The notes beneath the pieces are model-generated. The model was given only the letters and a program-made list of their open reading frames with translations. It was not told where the DNA came from and made no database searches. 64,000 nucleotides of DNA, taken from the NCBI GenBank assembly GCA_033220425.1, contig JASNWA010000001.1, forward strand, positions 1-64,000, written 5' to 3'. Made by a program: the position numbers and the translations under genes. This DNA is from Lepraria neglecta. Taxonomy: Eukaryota > Ascomycota > Lecanoromycetes > Lecanorales > Stereocaulaceae. Below are positions 9,511 to 20,722 of the stretch, one piece after another (position 1 is the first letter of the stretch; every line of letters begins with the position of its first letter).

Positions 9511-10754
9511 TAGCTAATTCTATAGGATATAACTAGGTTAGATAACTTAGTAACTATTAGAGACCTATCTAGAGCGAATTAATAGAGGTAGAATATAAGT
9601 AGGAGAGTATAGCTAAAAAGGGAAGATAGATATAGAGAGAGTAGTAAGTACTTAAGTATATAGTAAGGCTATTAGTAGTTAAATATATATATTAATATAG
9701 TTAGATTAAGCTAAAGTATAGATAGATAGAGTAAAAGGTATATTAGGAGGTAGAGGTAGTAGTAGTTAGTAAGAGGTTTTATTTATTAGTAGTAGTAATT
9801 AGATAGTAGAGTAGTAGTAGATATTATAAAAATAGTAAATAGTTAGATAAGGAGAGAGTTATATTTATTAGGGAGATAGTTTAAATTTAATTATTTTATA
9901 GAGTAGAATAGCTAAAGAGAGAGAGTAAAAAGGTAGAGTTAGAAGTTTAATTAATAGTAAATTAGTTGTTATAGAAAATAGATAAGTAGAGTAGTTAATA
10001 GTTATTAAATAGAGTAGAATTAATTAGTAGTAAATTAAATAAATATAGAGAGATTTTTTAAAGGTTATTTTTAAAAGGTATTAAATTTATTAGATTAGAA
10101 TATATATAGAAAGAGAGATTTAAGTTTTAGTTTTTTAAAAGAGAGTTATAATAGTTTTATTAAAGTCGAGGAGTAGAAGAAGATTATTTAAAGGTTATTA
10201 TAGAGTTTTTATATATTAATATAGTATATAGTTTAAATTTATAGATTAAAGGGTATAAGATTAGATAATCGAGTAGAAAGTAGTATAAAGTAGAATTAAA
10301 TAGTTAATTAAATAGATATAATATAGAGGTTTTAGATTTTAGAGTTATATATTAATATAGAGATATTATAGTTAAAGAGTTTATTATAAAATACTAAGTA
10401 TAAAGAGAGTAAAAGAGTAAATAGAATATTTTAAATAATAAATTAAATAGAGTAGATTAGAGATATTTTAACTATTATAGAAATTATAAAAAAGAGTAAA
10501 AGAGAAGATAGAGAAGATAAATTTAAGAAAGATTTAATTTAAAGAATTTTATTTTAAGTAAATAAAAAAAGAGGATTATAATATTAAGGGTTAATTAAAA
10601 GATTTTATTTAAATAATTTTATTTAAAGTAGAAAAAAGGATTATAATATTAATTAATAATTAAGAGATTAAATATAAATAATAATAATTTAATTTAGAGT
10701 TAAAAGGTTATATTAATAAGTAATTAAATAGTAGTTTATAATAAGTAATTTATT
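9511..10754. other. C-depleted, AT-rich block (strand-asymmetric mutation)
   Basis: From about 9601 to 10740 the plus strand holds only around nine C in 1,140 bases, while G stays near one fifth of the bases in many lines. TG dinucleotides are also almost gone. The remaining G sits mostly in AG and GG. There is no gene. The block ends abruptly at the terminus of the inverted element at 10755. Ordinary two-strand RIP should deplete C and G alike, so one strand was hit in all contexts or the source sequence was purine rich. Confidence 0.8.
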
Positions 10755-11031
10755 ATTATAGCGGGCGGTGGGGTAGGGTTAACGTGTAAGAGCTCGAGGA
10801 CTTAGACGTTTTCGAGAACCCCGGTCCGGCAAAAAAGTCGGCGGGATCCCAAAACTCTGTCGACGAAAGCGATGCGCATTTTCATGAGGATTCCAAAAAT
10901 GCCATCCTGAGCAAAAACCGTCCAGGACCGATCAAGTTATCGAGGATTCCATGTTGAAAAATCATGGAAAATATTGATATTCATCCTCGGGTAGGCTAAG
11001 CGGCGGGCCGGCGCTACTTAAAATCCTGTCC

Positions 11032-11126
11032 GCCAATCGAATCGCGAATAAACGATATAGCGCGTTCTCCTTGAAACTTAACATCTAGCGGCGGGCGCTA
11101 TATCGTTTATTCGCGATTCGATTGGC
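11032..11126 (+). repeat. Perfect 32-bp stem-loop near the left end of the inverted element
   Basis: 11032-11063 and 11095-11126 are exact reverse complements around a 31-base loop. The stem includes AATAAACGATATAGCGC. It lies about 280 bp inside the element end. A stem at the matching place in the other copy has a different sequence but still pairs. Confidence 0.95.
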
Positions 11127-11470
11127 CCGAAAGTTGTTACTCCGCAGGCAGGCAGGATATTTAACTTTGGTGACCGTCAACACGTTCACCTATTTATTTA
11201 CATCAGGAGGACTCTGCATATCTCCTATCCGATAATATACGATCGAATCGCCTGCGCGTATCATCAAGATCGCGCCATCGGTTGATCCCCTCCCCGGACC
11301 CGCCGTCACCTCGGCAACGCCGCAACGCCGCAACGCCGCAGGGAAAATTCACCCCCTTCGCAGATTTCCCCCCCGACCCCCCCGAAACTTGCGCATCTTT
11401 TGCCAGCTTTTCCAGTCCCGTTATTACAGTCCGTCCACTACCTGCACTAACACCGCCAACGGTCGCTATT

Positions 11471-11746
11471 ATGGGTCGACCTCCAACCACGGCCGCTGAG
11501 AAAAGGATGAAGAACGCCGCGCGGCAACATCGGTGGCGCCAGCGACAAAAGCAGACCTGGCAGCAGGAACGAGCAACTCGCCTGCAGCAGGACGCCCTCA
11601 TCCAGGAACTGCAGCAAGCACTCCGCGGTCACCTACCTCCCCCCTTCTTCCTCCCCTCCTCCGACTGTACCGCAGCAAGTATCAGCTCCGTCACCCCGGC
11701 CGTCGGTTCCAACAGAGAGCCTAGAGGCCCCGAGCGAACTTCATAG
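11471..11746 (+). CDS. Gene A of the left copy: small basic N-terminal protein
   Basis: Opens at ATG and encodes 91 residues, starting MGRPPTTAAEKR and then a strongly basic, Gln/Arg-rich helix (ARQHRWRQRQKQTWQ). A Leu/Gln helix that could coil (LQQDALIQELQQAL) follows, then a Pro/Ser tail. The basic helix followed by a possible coil recalls bZIP-type DNA binding, but the spacing was not checked. Its first residues resemble the start of gene B (MGRKAKPQEER), so the two may be related. It could also be the first exon of a longer gene, because splice-like sequences lie downstream. The upstream region is C/T rich. The right-hand homologue at 17310-17590 is damaged. Confidence 0.45.
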   Translation: MGRPPTTAAEKRMKNAARQHRWRQRQKQTWQQERATRLQQDALIQELQQALRGHLPPPFFLPSSDCTAASISSVTPAVGSNREPRGPERTS

Positions 11747-12250
11747 GGACGAGAATCCGCCCCAAATTCCTCCCGCGAATCGGTGGTCCATTCAACTACC
11801 CTGTCCCTACCCTTCCGAGAGCTCGAAGGAGAGCTATTACTTGACAGTACATATCTCGTATGGCTCCCCAACCCTCAAAAGGGATCCGACCACCGACGGC
11901 CAGGTTTCGAAGTGTTCGGAATCCGGGATTCGCCCTAATCCACCCACCCACGATAAGCCGTTATGCAACCTTTGACCCGGTTCCCAAGCTACCCAATTAC
12001 GCCCTGGCGGAAATCGGTAAGACGTTACTTGACCGTATCACCCTTGGAGGTGATCACGGACGTCGCTAGCTCTGATTGGCCTATTATGGTCCGGAGCAGG
12101 TAAATTATCTATCTCATTCGTGGACCGCCTTTTTCACAGGTACGAGACCATACCCCCGCCTTTTTTTCCTTTTCTTGTCTTCCCCTGACGCCTCCTGATT
12201 TATCTTCCTCCTTCCAGAACTGATTTTCTACCAGACGCGATTCCTTTACG

Positions 12251-14152
12251 ATGGGCCGCAAAGCAAAGCCCCAAGAGGAACGACTCGCTGCAAGACGAGC
12301 AACGCAACGTAGCTATAACAGGGACAGTACGACCGGACGGGCCGGCCCCTCGAATACCCCCGCCGAACCAACTCCCTTTAACCCGGGACCGGAATCCCCT
12401 CCGGGTCGGCCTCGCCATCCATCACTCGATGGCTCTCTTCGGCAGTATTCTCCTGCGAGCGAGCCTGCCCTCTTTGATCCTACCGTAGAGGATAATCACC
12501 CGGGTATTAATCCAGTCCCCCACCAACGGCCGACTGCTTCCTCTCCCAGATCCAGTCGCTCTCGATCCAAAGCACCTTCAACCTCCGGCACCGCTAATAT
12601 CAATCCACCATCGACCGGGACCGATACTCGCTCTCAGTCGATAGACCTATCCAGTATCAGTAACGGCCTGAATCAAATCATCGAGGAGGACCCACCCCCA
12701 TCCCCATACCCCCCCATCAGCCAGGGTCCAGGAGGAGTCAATAATACCACCCTACAACCGATCCCCCAACCCCAGTCGCGTTACCCAACAAGAGCCTCGT
12801 CCCGAACCGCCTATTCAATGTCCAGGGTAACCGCAGTCCACATCCCTCCCTCGACGTCCACGTTAACTTCAGTTAACATCCCCTCCCATCCGACATCTTC
12901 CAGACTAACTATAGTGACCGATACCTTGGCGTTGGAGGAGGAGGACGACGACTCACCCAGGATCCCGCGGCCCGCCCCCGCGTTGGAGCGTAACCGGTCG
13001 GCCCAGTCCGAGCGATTCCCGGCCTCTCCCCGGCGACAGCCGTCAACCTCAATCACACCTACCCTTGATCGCAATCGATCCCCCGCAGCGTTACCATCCC
13101 AATCCTCCTCCACTACTACGGCATCAGCCAGTACTTATGTGGCAACATCGGCGAGGAGGCTCCACGCCGTCAACAATACCCTTCCCGTCGACGGCGACCT
13201 GCCTGACAGCGATGATCCTCTCGAGTCTCGCTCGGCCGTTTCCCGGCCATCCGATCCAGATACGTACGATGAGTCCGCGGCATCGCCGGAGGATGATCTC
13301 TCGGGACTGAGCCTGTCCGACGACGCTCCTGATCCGATGACTGCCGCGCAGGACTGCCTCGACCGCAGCTGGGCACCTCTCTGCACGTGCAGTAAGACTA
13401 CGACCTTCGACGACTCCATCCTGAATGCTTAACTGATCACGTGTCCACAGAGAACGACCATATCGGCACCAACGGAACACGCTCTTTAGCCGAATGCACC
13501 GACTATCTCAACGAACATCTCCCTGGAGTCCCGTTTCCGCTACAATCCGGCACCCATCTCCGTCGTAGCGGCCAGTATAACGATTTCCGAGAGGTGGACT
13601 GGCAGGAACTCTTGGGAGGCCGCAGCCGTGGCGATATCCCAGAATAGGCTCTCAGCATCGCCAAATCCGCTAAGGCGTTCGAGCAGGCGGAGCGGAGGAC
13701 CGACCCGTGGGTCCGACGCAGTTACGACGTGGATAGCTTCATGGCCCGGGTCACCACACTGGCGGTCTACCGGGAGGGCTTCCGACTGGCCTACCGCCCG
13801 CCCTATCTCAAGACGATCACCTAAGACCCTCGCGTCACGTTCCGGTCGCGACGGATTCACATGACTAAACACCTCCGCCTCGGGTCTGGCGTTAGCAGCG
13901 CAGGCTTCAACTACGACTATTATGTCTTCTTCCCTCGCATGAAGAAAAAGCAGAAGCACTATAGCTACCATCTCAGTAGCAAATCCCAGCAAACATGGAT
14001 CGACGATATTATCCTCCCGGCACTCCGATCGACGTGCGATGCCCAAGTCCGTGCCCGTCATCCCGGCAGCTTCGAAGATGCCAACTGTAAGGCCCACGTG
14101 AAGCGTGAAGTTCACAATCTGACTCCGGGCCAAGCCATGAACGTCGACTATA
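12251..14152 (+). pseudogene. Gene B of the left copy, truncated (fungal multicopy family of unknown function)
   Basis: Exon 1 (12251-13391) starts MGRKAKPQEER with a basic segment, then about 350 residues rich in Ser, Thr, Pro and Asp that are probably disordered, ending in LCTC. A 59-bp intron (13392-13450, GTAAGA...CACAG) joins in frame to exon 2, whose product begins NDHIGTNG and includes DWQELLGGRS and SQQTWIDDIILPALRS. The second part matches, from memory, a widespread family of large fungal hypothetical proteins found in repeats. The frame carries stops in place of Gln codons and is cut at the junction after PGQAMNVDY. The intron position is shared with the right copy. Confidence 0.6.
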
Positions 14153-16788
14153 TCGAAATTCATATTTCGAAACCGCGTCAAGTCCATTCGGCATTCCTGT
14201 CGGGCCCCGAAGTTGGCCGCTTTATGCTCCGGAGCGACCGGGGGCACGCGCCTGGGCGCGGGAGCGGGCGCTTCGTTGTCGGATCCGTGTGGTGAGCAGG
14301 TCTCGTTATCCGACGTAGGAGGGTCATCGAGTATATAATCGCTGAGGTCAGGTGGTGGTGATGGTGCTACTCCTTGGTTGCGGCGCTGGGGCCGTGGCGG
14401 ACGATAAGTGGTGTCTTCGGCGGACTTCAGGGCCGCCTGAAGCCGGATTTTGGTCGTGTTGTATTGACGGACGAGCTGCTCGTGTTTCCGCCGACGTGCG
14501 GATGATGACCCTTTGTGATTGGCCTCGTACCAGCGGTCGAGATTCGACTGGCTGAACCCTAGAGCTTCGAAATGCGGGTTCTAGAAAGGCCCGTGTTTCT
14601 TCAGGGGCGTATCGAACAGATGTTTGATGAGATTGTATGCTTTGGGATATACAATCCCGCACTTTCGGTGGAGGTAGTTATTGGCCAGGACCGCGACAGA
14701 CATAGAGCCGGCATCCCGGGTCCAGAACCAAGGGTATTTCGCCTCCTTGGTGCCAGTAGTACGTCGGGAGGGGTCGTGAAAGGCTTCGGCCCAATGCTCC
14801 AGGTAACTGGGTTTGCGCAGAAGGGTAATGGCCTGCGAGGTATCACCGACCGGGGTATCTTCCACCCCAAAGTCCAACCAATAGTCTCCGGGTAGGAAGT
14901 ATTCCTCGCGGAAATCGAAACAGTCTTCGAGGTGGGTGAGGAAATCTTCGCGAGCCTGGGCGGGAGACGGGCGAGACGTATAGATCTTGAGGTCGTGGCC
15001 CTGGACGATCAGAAAGGGGTTCTTGAATAGAGGGCGATCGTCGGCTTTACGGCACACCTCTCTCCAAAAGGCATCTAGATCTTGGGAGGGGATCGGGTAA
15101 GACACGTCTATAGCTTGGCCAGGTAGCAGATTATGAACTTCCTGCCTCACGTGGGCCTTGTAGTTAGCGTCTTCGAAGCTACGGGGATGACGAGCACGGA
15201 CTTGGGCATCACAGGTCGATCGGAGCGCAGGGAGGATGATATCGTCGATCCAGATTTGCTGCGATTTGCTACTAAGATGGTAGCTATGGTTCTTCTGCTG
15301 TTTCTTCGCGCGAGTCATCCGAGGGAAGAAGACATAACATTCGTAGTTAAAGCCCGCGCTACTAACGCCATACCCGAGGCGGAGGTGTTTAGTCTTGTGG
15401 ATCCGTCTCGACCGGAACGTGACGTGAGGGTCTTGGGTGATAGTCCTAAGGTAAGGCGGGCGGTAGGCAAGTCTGAAGCCCTTCCGGTGGACCGCCAGTG
15501 TAGTGACCCTGGCCATAAAGCTATCCACGTCGTAACTGCGCCTGACCCAAGGGTCGGTCCTCTGCTCGGCCTGTTCGAAGGCCTCTGCGGACCTGGCGAT
15601 GCTGAGAGCCTGTTCCGGGACATCGCCATTACTGCGGCCTCCCAGGAGTTCCTGCCAGTCTACCGCTCTGAAATCGTTATACTGACCTCGGCGACGTAGA
15701 TACATACCGGATTGCAGAGGAAAAGGGGTCCTAGGGAGATGTTCGTTGAGATAGTCGGTGCATTCGGCTAACGAGCGTGCTCCGTTGCTGCCGATGCAGT
15801 CGTTCCCTATAGATACGTGATCAGTCAGTCAGTCAGTCAGTCAATCAAGCATTCAGGATGCAGTCGAGGTGGCAGTCTTACTGCACGTGCAGAGAGGCGC
15901 CCAGCTGCGGTCCAGGCAGTCCTGCGCGGCAGCCATGGGATCAGGAGCTTCGTCGGACAGGCTGAGTTCCGAGAGATCATCCTCCAGCGATACCGCGGAC
16001 TCATCGTACCCATCTAGATCGGATGGCCCGGAAACGGCCGAGCGAGACTCGAGAGGATCATCGTGGTCAGGCGCGTAGTCGTCGTCGTCGTCGTCTAATA
16101 GTAAGGTGTGGGTCACTACCGTTGGTCTTGAAAACGTCGAATGGGAGGGGATATTAACTGAAGTTAACGTTGACGTCGAAAGAGGGATACGGACTGCGGT
16201 AACCCTCGACGTTAAAGAGGCCGCTGGCAACGAGGCGCTTGTGGAGGAACGCGGTTGGAGTTGGGGGATAGGATATAGGGTATTCTTATTATTATTGACT
16301 CCTGGACCCTGGCTGATATTTGGTGTATGGGATATGTCCTGCTCGATGATCCGATTCAGGCTGTCACTTCTACTGGACAGATCCATGGACTGAGAGCGGG
16401 TATCGGTCCCTGTAGATAGTGGAACGTTGTTCGCGGTGCTGGAGGTCGAAGGAGCTTTAGGTCGAGAGCGACTAGATCTAGGAGAGGAAGCAGCAGGCCG
16501 TTTACGGGTGACTCGATTGATACGGGGGTGATCATCATCCTCTGCGGTAGGATCAAAGAGGGCGGCAGGCTCGCTAGCGGTAGGATTCTGCCGAAGAAGG
16601 GAGCTATTGGGGGGTGATGGATGGCGAGGCCGACTAGGAGGGGATTCCGGTCCTTGGTTGAAGGGAGCTGGTTCGGCGGTGATATTAGAGGGGCCGGCAC
16701 GTCTGGTGGCATTGTCCCTGTTGTAGTTGCGTTGCGTCGCTCGTCTGGTAGCTCGTCGTTCCTCTTGGGGCTTTGCTTTGCGGCCTAT
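14153..16788 (-). pseudogene. Gene B of the right copy, longer but cut at the junction
   Basis: The same gene as 12251-14152, inverted. Its exon 1 region has lost the ATG at the homologous start (about 16788). The intron is 75 bp (15881-15807, GTAAGA...CTATAG) and contains a (TCAG)n run at 15821-15840. After it a long open stretch includes DWQELLGGRS, YPIPSQDLDAFWREVC, EEYFLPGDYWLDFGVED, KYPWFWTRDAGS and TPLKKHGPF. Beyond one in-frame stop the same frame carries NPHFEALGFS and a Pro-rich linker to KAANFGARQECRMDL, then meets the junction near 14153. Relatives known to me continue beyond this point, so the C-terminus is missing. Function unknown. Confidence 0.6.
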
Positions 16789-17309
16789 CGTGAAGGAATC
16801 GCGGCTGGTGGAAAGAAAATCTGTCCTGGAAGATAAAAAATCATTAATATGCGTCGCGCGGTTAGGGGGGAAGAAGAAAAAAGCTGGGGCATCGTCTGGT
16901 ACCTGTAAAAAAGGCGGGGAAACCGATGGGGTGGGCGATTTGCCTACTCTGGACCATAATAGGCCAATCAGCGCCCGAGAAGTACGTTGTCGCCTCGAGT
17001 ATAATACTGTTAAGTAACGTCTTACCTCTTTCGGCTCAGGGTGAAAGTTGGATGGCTGGGGAAATCGGGCCAAAGGCCGCGTAACGGCTTATCTAGGGTG
17101 GTGGAGTTGGCCTGATACCGGATTCCGATCCCCTCGAACCCAGCCCGTCAGGGATCTTCTCCCCATTGGGAGTCGGGGACCCATACGAGATATATACCGT
17201 CAAGTAGTAGCTGTCGTCCTTCTTCTTCGTCGAGCTCTCGGGAGGGTAGGGACAGGGTAATTGAATGGACCACCGGTTCGCGGGAGGGGTTCGTGGCGGG
17301 TTCTCGTCC

Positions 17310-17590
17310 CTATGGAGTTCGCTCGGGGGGCCCTGGCTCTCTATCGGAACCGACGGCCGGGGTAACAGAGCCGATGCTTGCTGCGGTGTAGTCGGAGGGG
17401 AAGAAGAAGAAGGAGAAGGGGGAGGTAGGCGACCGCGGAGTGCTTGCTGCAGTTCCTTGATGAGCGCGTCCTGCTGTAGGCGAGTTGCTCGTTCCTGCTG
17501 CCAGGTCTGCTTTTGTCGCTGGCGCCACCGATATTACCGGGCGGCGTTCTTTATCCTCTTCTCAGCGGCTGTGGTTAGAGGTCGACCTAT
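17310..17590 (-). pseudogene. Gene A of the right copy, degraded
   Basis: The reverse-complement homologue of 11471-11746. The segment coding RWRQRQKQTWQQERATRLQQ is preserved, but the start codon position no longer reads ATG and the frame is broken. The length is not a multiple of three relative to the left copy. A Pro/Ser-rich tail (SPSSSSPP) replaces part of the left tail. Confidence 0.6.
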
Positions 17591-17900
17591 TATAGCGACT
17601 GGTGATATCAGTGTAGGTAGTTGACCGACTGTAATGATAGGACTGGAAAAAGCTCGCGAAAGATGCGCAAGTTTCGGGGAGGGGGAAATTCTGCGAAGTG
17701 GTCAATTTCCCAGCATTATTGGCGAGGTAATAGCGGGTCCCAGGGCGGGAGGGATCAACCGATAGCGCGATCCGGATACGCGCAGGTGATTCGATCGTAT
17801 ATGTCGGATAGGATATGCGGATATGCAGAGTCCCCCTGATATAAATAAATAGGTGACGTGTTGACGTTCAACATCAATGCGCGTGGGGTTGCGAGTTTCA

Positions 17901-17976
17901 GGCCAATGAGATGCTGTTTAAACGACATAGCGCCAAATAGAATACGCTATGTCGTTTAAACGCTGGTCGATTGGCC
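17901..17976 (-). repeat. Stem-loop near the right end of the inverted element
   Basis: 17901-17932 pairs with 17945-17976 around a 12-base loop. The upper 17 bp (GTTTAAACGACATAGCG) are perfect, the lower part is imperfect, and GGCCAAT/ATTGGCC close it. It occupies the same subterminal place as 11032-11126. Three base pairs of the upper stem differ between the copies, and in each case both partners have changed. Confidence 0.9.
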
Positions 17977-18240
17977 GGCAGGATTTAAGCATCGCCGGCC
18001 CGCCGCTTAGCCTACCCGAGGATGAACATCAACATTTTCCTGCCATGGAATCATCCATAACGTGGTCGATCCGGCTTGGTTTTTGCTCAGGATGGCATGG
18101 TTGGAATCGTCAGGAAAATGCGCATCTTTTTCGTCTACAAAGTTAAGGGATCCGCCCGACTTTTTGGCCGGCCCGAGATGGCGAAAATGTCCAAGTCCTC
18201 GAGCGGGGCCCGCTGACCCTGCCCCACCGCCCGCGATAAT

Positions 18241-20000
18241 GCCAATTCTTATTAATGGATCCGCTCGGCCTCTTTATAATTGCCTTGACTGCTCAACACC
18301 CCCGCCAGATTGTTCATGCTGGTCAGCGTATTAGGATGCTCCTTGCCCAGCACCTTTTCCCTTAATGCCAACGCTTGTCGATGGATCCGCTCGGCCTCTT
18401 CGTAATTGCCTTGACTGCTTAACACTAATGCCAGATTGTTCATACTGGTCAGCGTAGATGGATGCTCCTTGCCTAGTATCTTCTCTGTGTTTCTAAAATG
18501 AAACGCTCGCATCTTGTACGCCTCAGACCATCGCCCTATCCTGAACAGGAAGCCTTCTATCCTATCGATCATTGTGAGTCGGACCATTGCAAATTCGTCC
18601 AGCCAGTCATGCAGGAGAGAAAACGTATTAAAACCAGCCATTACATACGGCACCAACCGGAGTTGATGGCCGGGGTCTATCTGATCCTGGGCAGTGGCAT
18701 CTGCCATAAGCTCGAGGGCGAGACTGCTTAGATACCGTTGCCTGTCTATCTCCAGTCGATCTTGGCCCCATGTATACACAAGCTTATGCATGGCATAGCT
18801 CTCCTGATCTGATTTCCACTAAATCAGCGAATAATTTTGAAGCGTCCCAAATGCTGACTCCAGGTCATACACTATCCATTTCTGTCCGCAGAAGAGGAAC
18901 GTCCGCTATGTCTTATTAGGTAATATTATGGCCTCTGACGGTCCTACGACATGAGTAGAAGCGCTCGTAAGGACCCCAGCGCTGTCCCCGTCGAAGAGAC
19001 TTAGAAAGATATCCTTAAAGTTCATAAATGCCAATAGGATAAGTAATCGGGCCGCCGCTAGGTTATACTCTTTAATGGCCTTGAACCATATTTCCTATAT
19101 ACTCAAAACACTTTCCCTGTAGTGGTATATATGCTGCTTGGCCCGCTAACGGAGTAGCTCTTTCCGCCGCTGCCGGTACTCCGGGAGATATCTCCGGATA
19201 TCAGATGATAGGCGAGGCGTCACCGATATATATGAACCTGCCAGGGTGATTGCCAGGGCTAAGTATCCCAGCTCTTTGATAATTCGAGCCACTTCTGTTA
19301 TAGTGTCTTGGCTTTTCTCCTTTATCTTCGCGTATTGTTAGAACAGCTCTATCGCTTCTGATAGCTCTATATCCGCCACTTCCACTGTATCCAGCGTTGT
19401 CATCTCCTTAGCTGTTGAGCTTCGCGAGGTGATAATAATATGTACTCCAGGCGCATCAGGCAGGAAATATTCCAGGTTGATATAGGATTTATCTTGATCA
19501 TTGTCAATAGTATCTGCACTGTCCAGAACTACTAGCTATCGCCCTTTATGACTGTAGAACCAGTACTTGACTGCAGGCACCGCATCTTCGACCTTTACTA
19601 TCTCTTAGCCTATACCGAGGGGACGGCCATATAGTAGCCGGTAGATCTGGATGTAGTCACGCTGAATCGACTCCTTGGATCCAGCTTCGATCCAGAACAC
19701 TGCAGTATAGTCCTGCCGATAGTCGCGGATGTAGTTCAGTACCAGCTACGACTTGCCCGCTCCACCGAGCCCCTACACTACCAAGATCCGCACGTCTTCC
19801 ACCCCGTCATCTTTGAGGTCGTGTAACTATTCTGTAATTGCCTTGATTGCTTAACACCTCCGCTAGCTTGTTTATACTGGTAAGCATAGATAGATGCTCC
19901 TTGCCCAGCATTCATGCTCCTCAACGTAGATGGATACTCCTAGCACCCTTTCCATCAATGCCAACGCCTGTCGATAGATCGACTCGGCCTCTATGGTAAT
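18241..20000 (-). pseudogene. NB-ARC/TPR NLR-like gene, interrupted by the inverted element
   Basis: On the minus strand NB-ARC motifs appear in order: P-loop region GLGGAGKS (about 19770), kinase-2 LVVLDSAD (about 19530), TSRSS (about 19430) and LGYLALAITLAGSYI (about 19260). A winged-helix-like region with YAMHKLVYTWGQDR follows (about 18790), then 42-residue TPR units with GKEHPNTLTSMNNLA up to 18241, where the inverted element cuts in. About six TAG/TAA codons replace Gln or Trp codons, as expected from RIP. A stray TPR fragment (about 19840-20000) precedes the NB-ARC part, suggesting a fusion of two neighbouring relatives. Fungal NB-ARC-TPR proteins are STAND receptors linked to non-self recognition. 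This one is dead. Confidence 0.8.
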
Positions 20001-20133
20001 AGCTTATCCGTAGGGTGCTAATGAAGGAGTAAGAGGCGGATAATCTGGGAGCGGATGGAAGGAGGAAGAGGTCTAGGCAAAATGGTCTATTTATATAGTA
20101 AGCGACGTGTAAAGGATTTGTATGGCTTCGCAA

Positions 20134-20722
20134 TTACCTGATTAGGAAAGGCAAGCTGTAATTACAAAAGGCGACTTCTTATTGCTTGTTCTGATTTGTA
20201 TATAAATTTGGTAGGAAGAAAAACAGCGCGATAATAAATTGAAAAATTTTTCTGGCGCCAAGAGATTCCCAACTTTTTTGCACACGCTAAAAGAGGGGTC
20301 ACTCTGAGTAGAGTCTAGTAATAAAGCTGAATAAAGCCCATTAGGTAGTAATGCAGCCTGGCAACCTTCTGTGATTTAAAATCTATCAGCGCCGCAACTT
20401 TGGTCTTAACGCTCGTAGTTTACAATCTATTCGCGAGAAGATTCTTTAGTGGTTTTGCGCTGCCCTTTATTGATTGTTACGGCCCTGGCCTGACCTTCTA
20501 TGGTCTTCCACCACTAGCCCTCTTGGGCCTAGCTCAGGGGCTGCCGTAGCCGCCTACCTACATAGATCCTCGTCGCGCCTATATGGCCTTCCTTCCTTAG
20601 ATTCTATATTATCGTCTATTCTACCCCTATGACTTGACTCTAGGCCGGCCCTTGACATTGATATAGACTTTAAAGACATCGGGTACTACAATCCCTTCTT
20701 GATCCCTTAAGCCTCTGTGAAG
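20134..20722. other. Intergenic stretch without recognisable genes
   Basis: AT-richer sequence between two opposed NLR pseudogenes, which diverge from here. It could hold their promoters, but no distinct element was identified. Confidence 0.4.

Larger units (their letters stand above)
10755..18240. mobile_element. Composite of two inverted copies of an unclassified DNA element (about 7.5 kb)
   Basis: The sequence from 10755 rightwards and the reverse complement from 18240 leftwards align along their length, including ends (GCGGGCGGTGGGG), a subterminal stem-loop, gene A, gene B and gene B's intron. The left copy (10755 to about 14152) is shorter. The right copy (18240 down to about 14153) runs about 640 bp further into gene B. 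Both lose their inner end at a junction near 14153-14170, which carries the small palindrome TCGAAAT-TCAT-ATTTCGA. No target-site duplication is visible, and the flanks differ (C-less DNA on the left, a TPR gene on the right). The gene content matches a multicopy fungal family that I cannot assign to a transposon superfamily. No transposase signature was recognised. Confidence 0.75.

Noticed and set aside
13540-14247. Minus-strand frame starting MPPVAPEHKAAN and running through the left copy
   Set aside because: Only its first part belongs to gene B of the right copy. The rest is antisense to gene B of the left copy, read across the junction.
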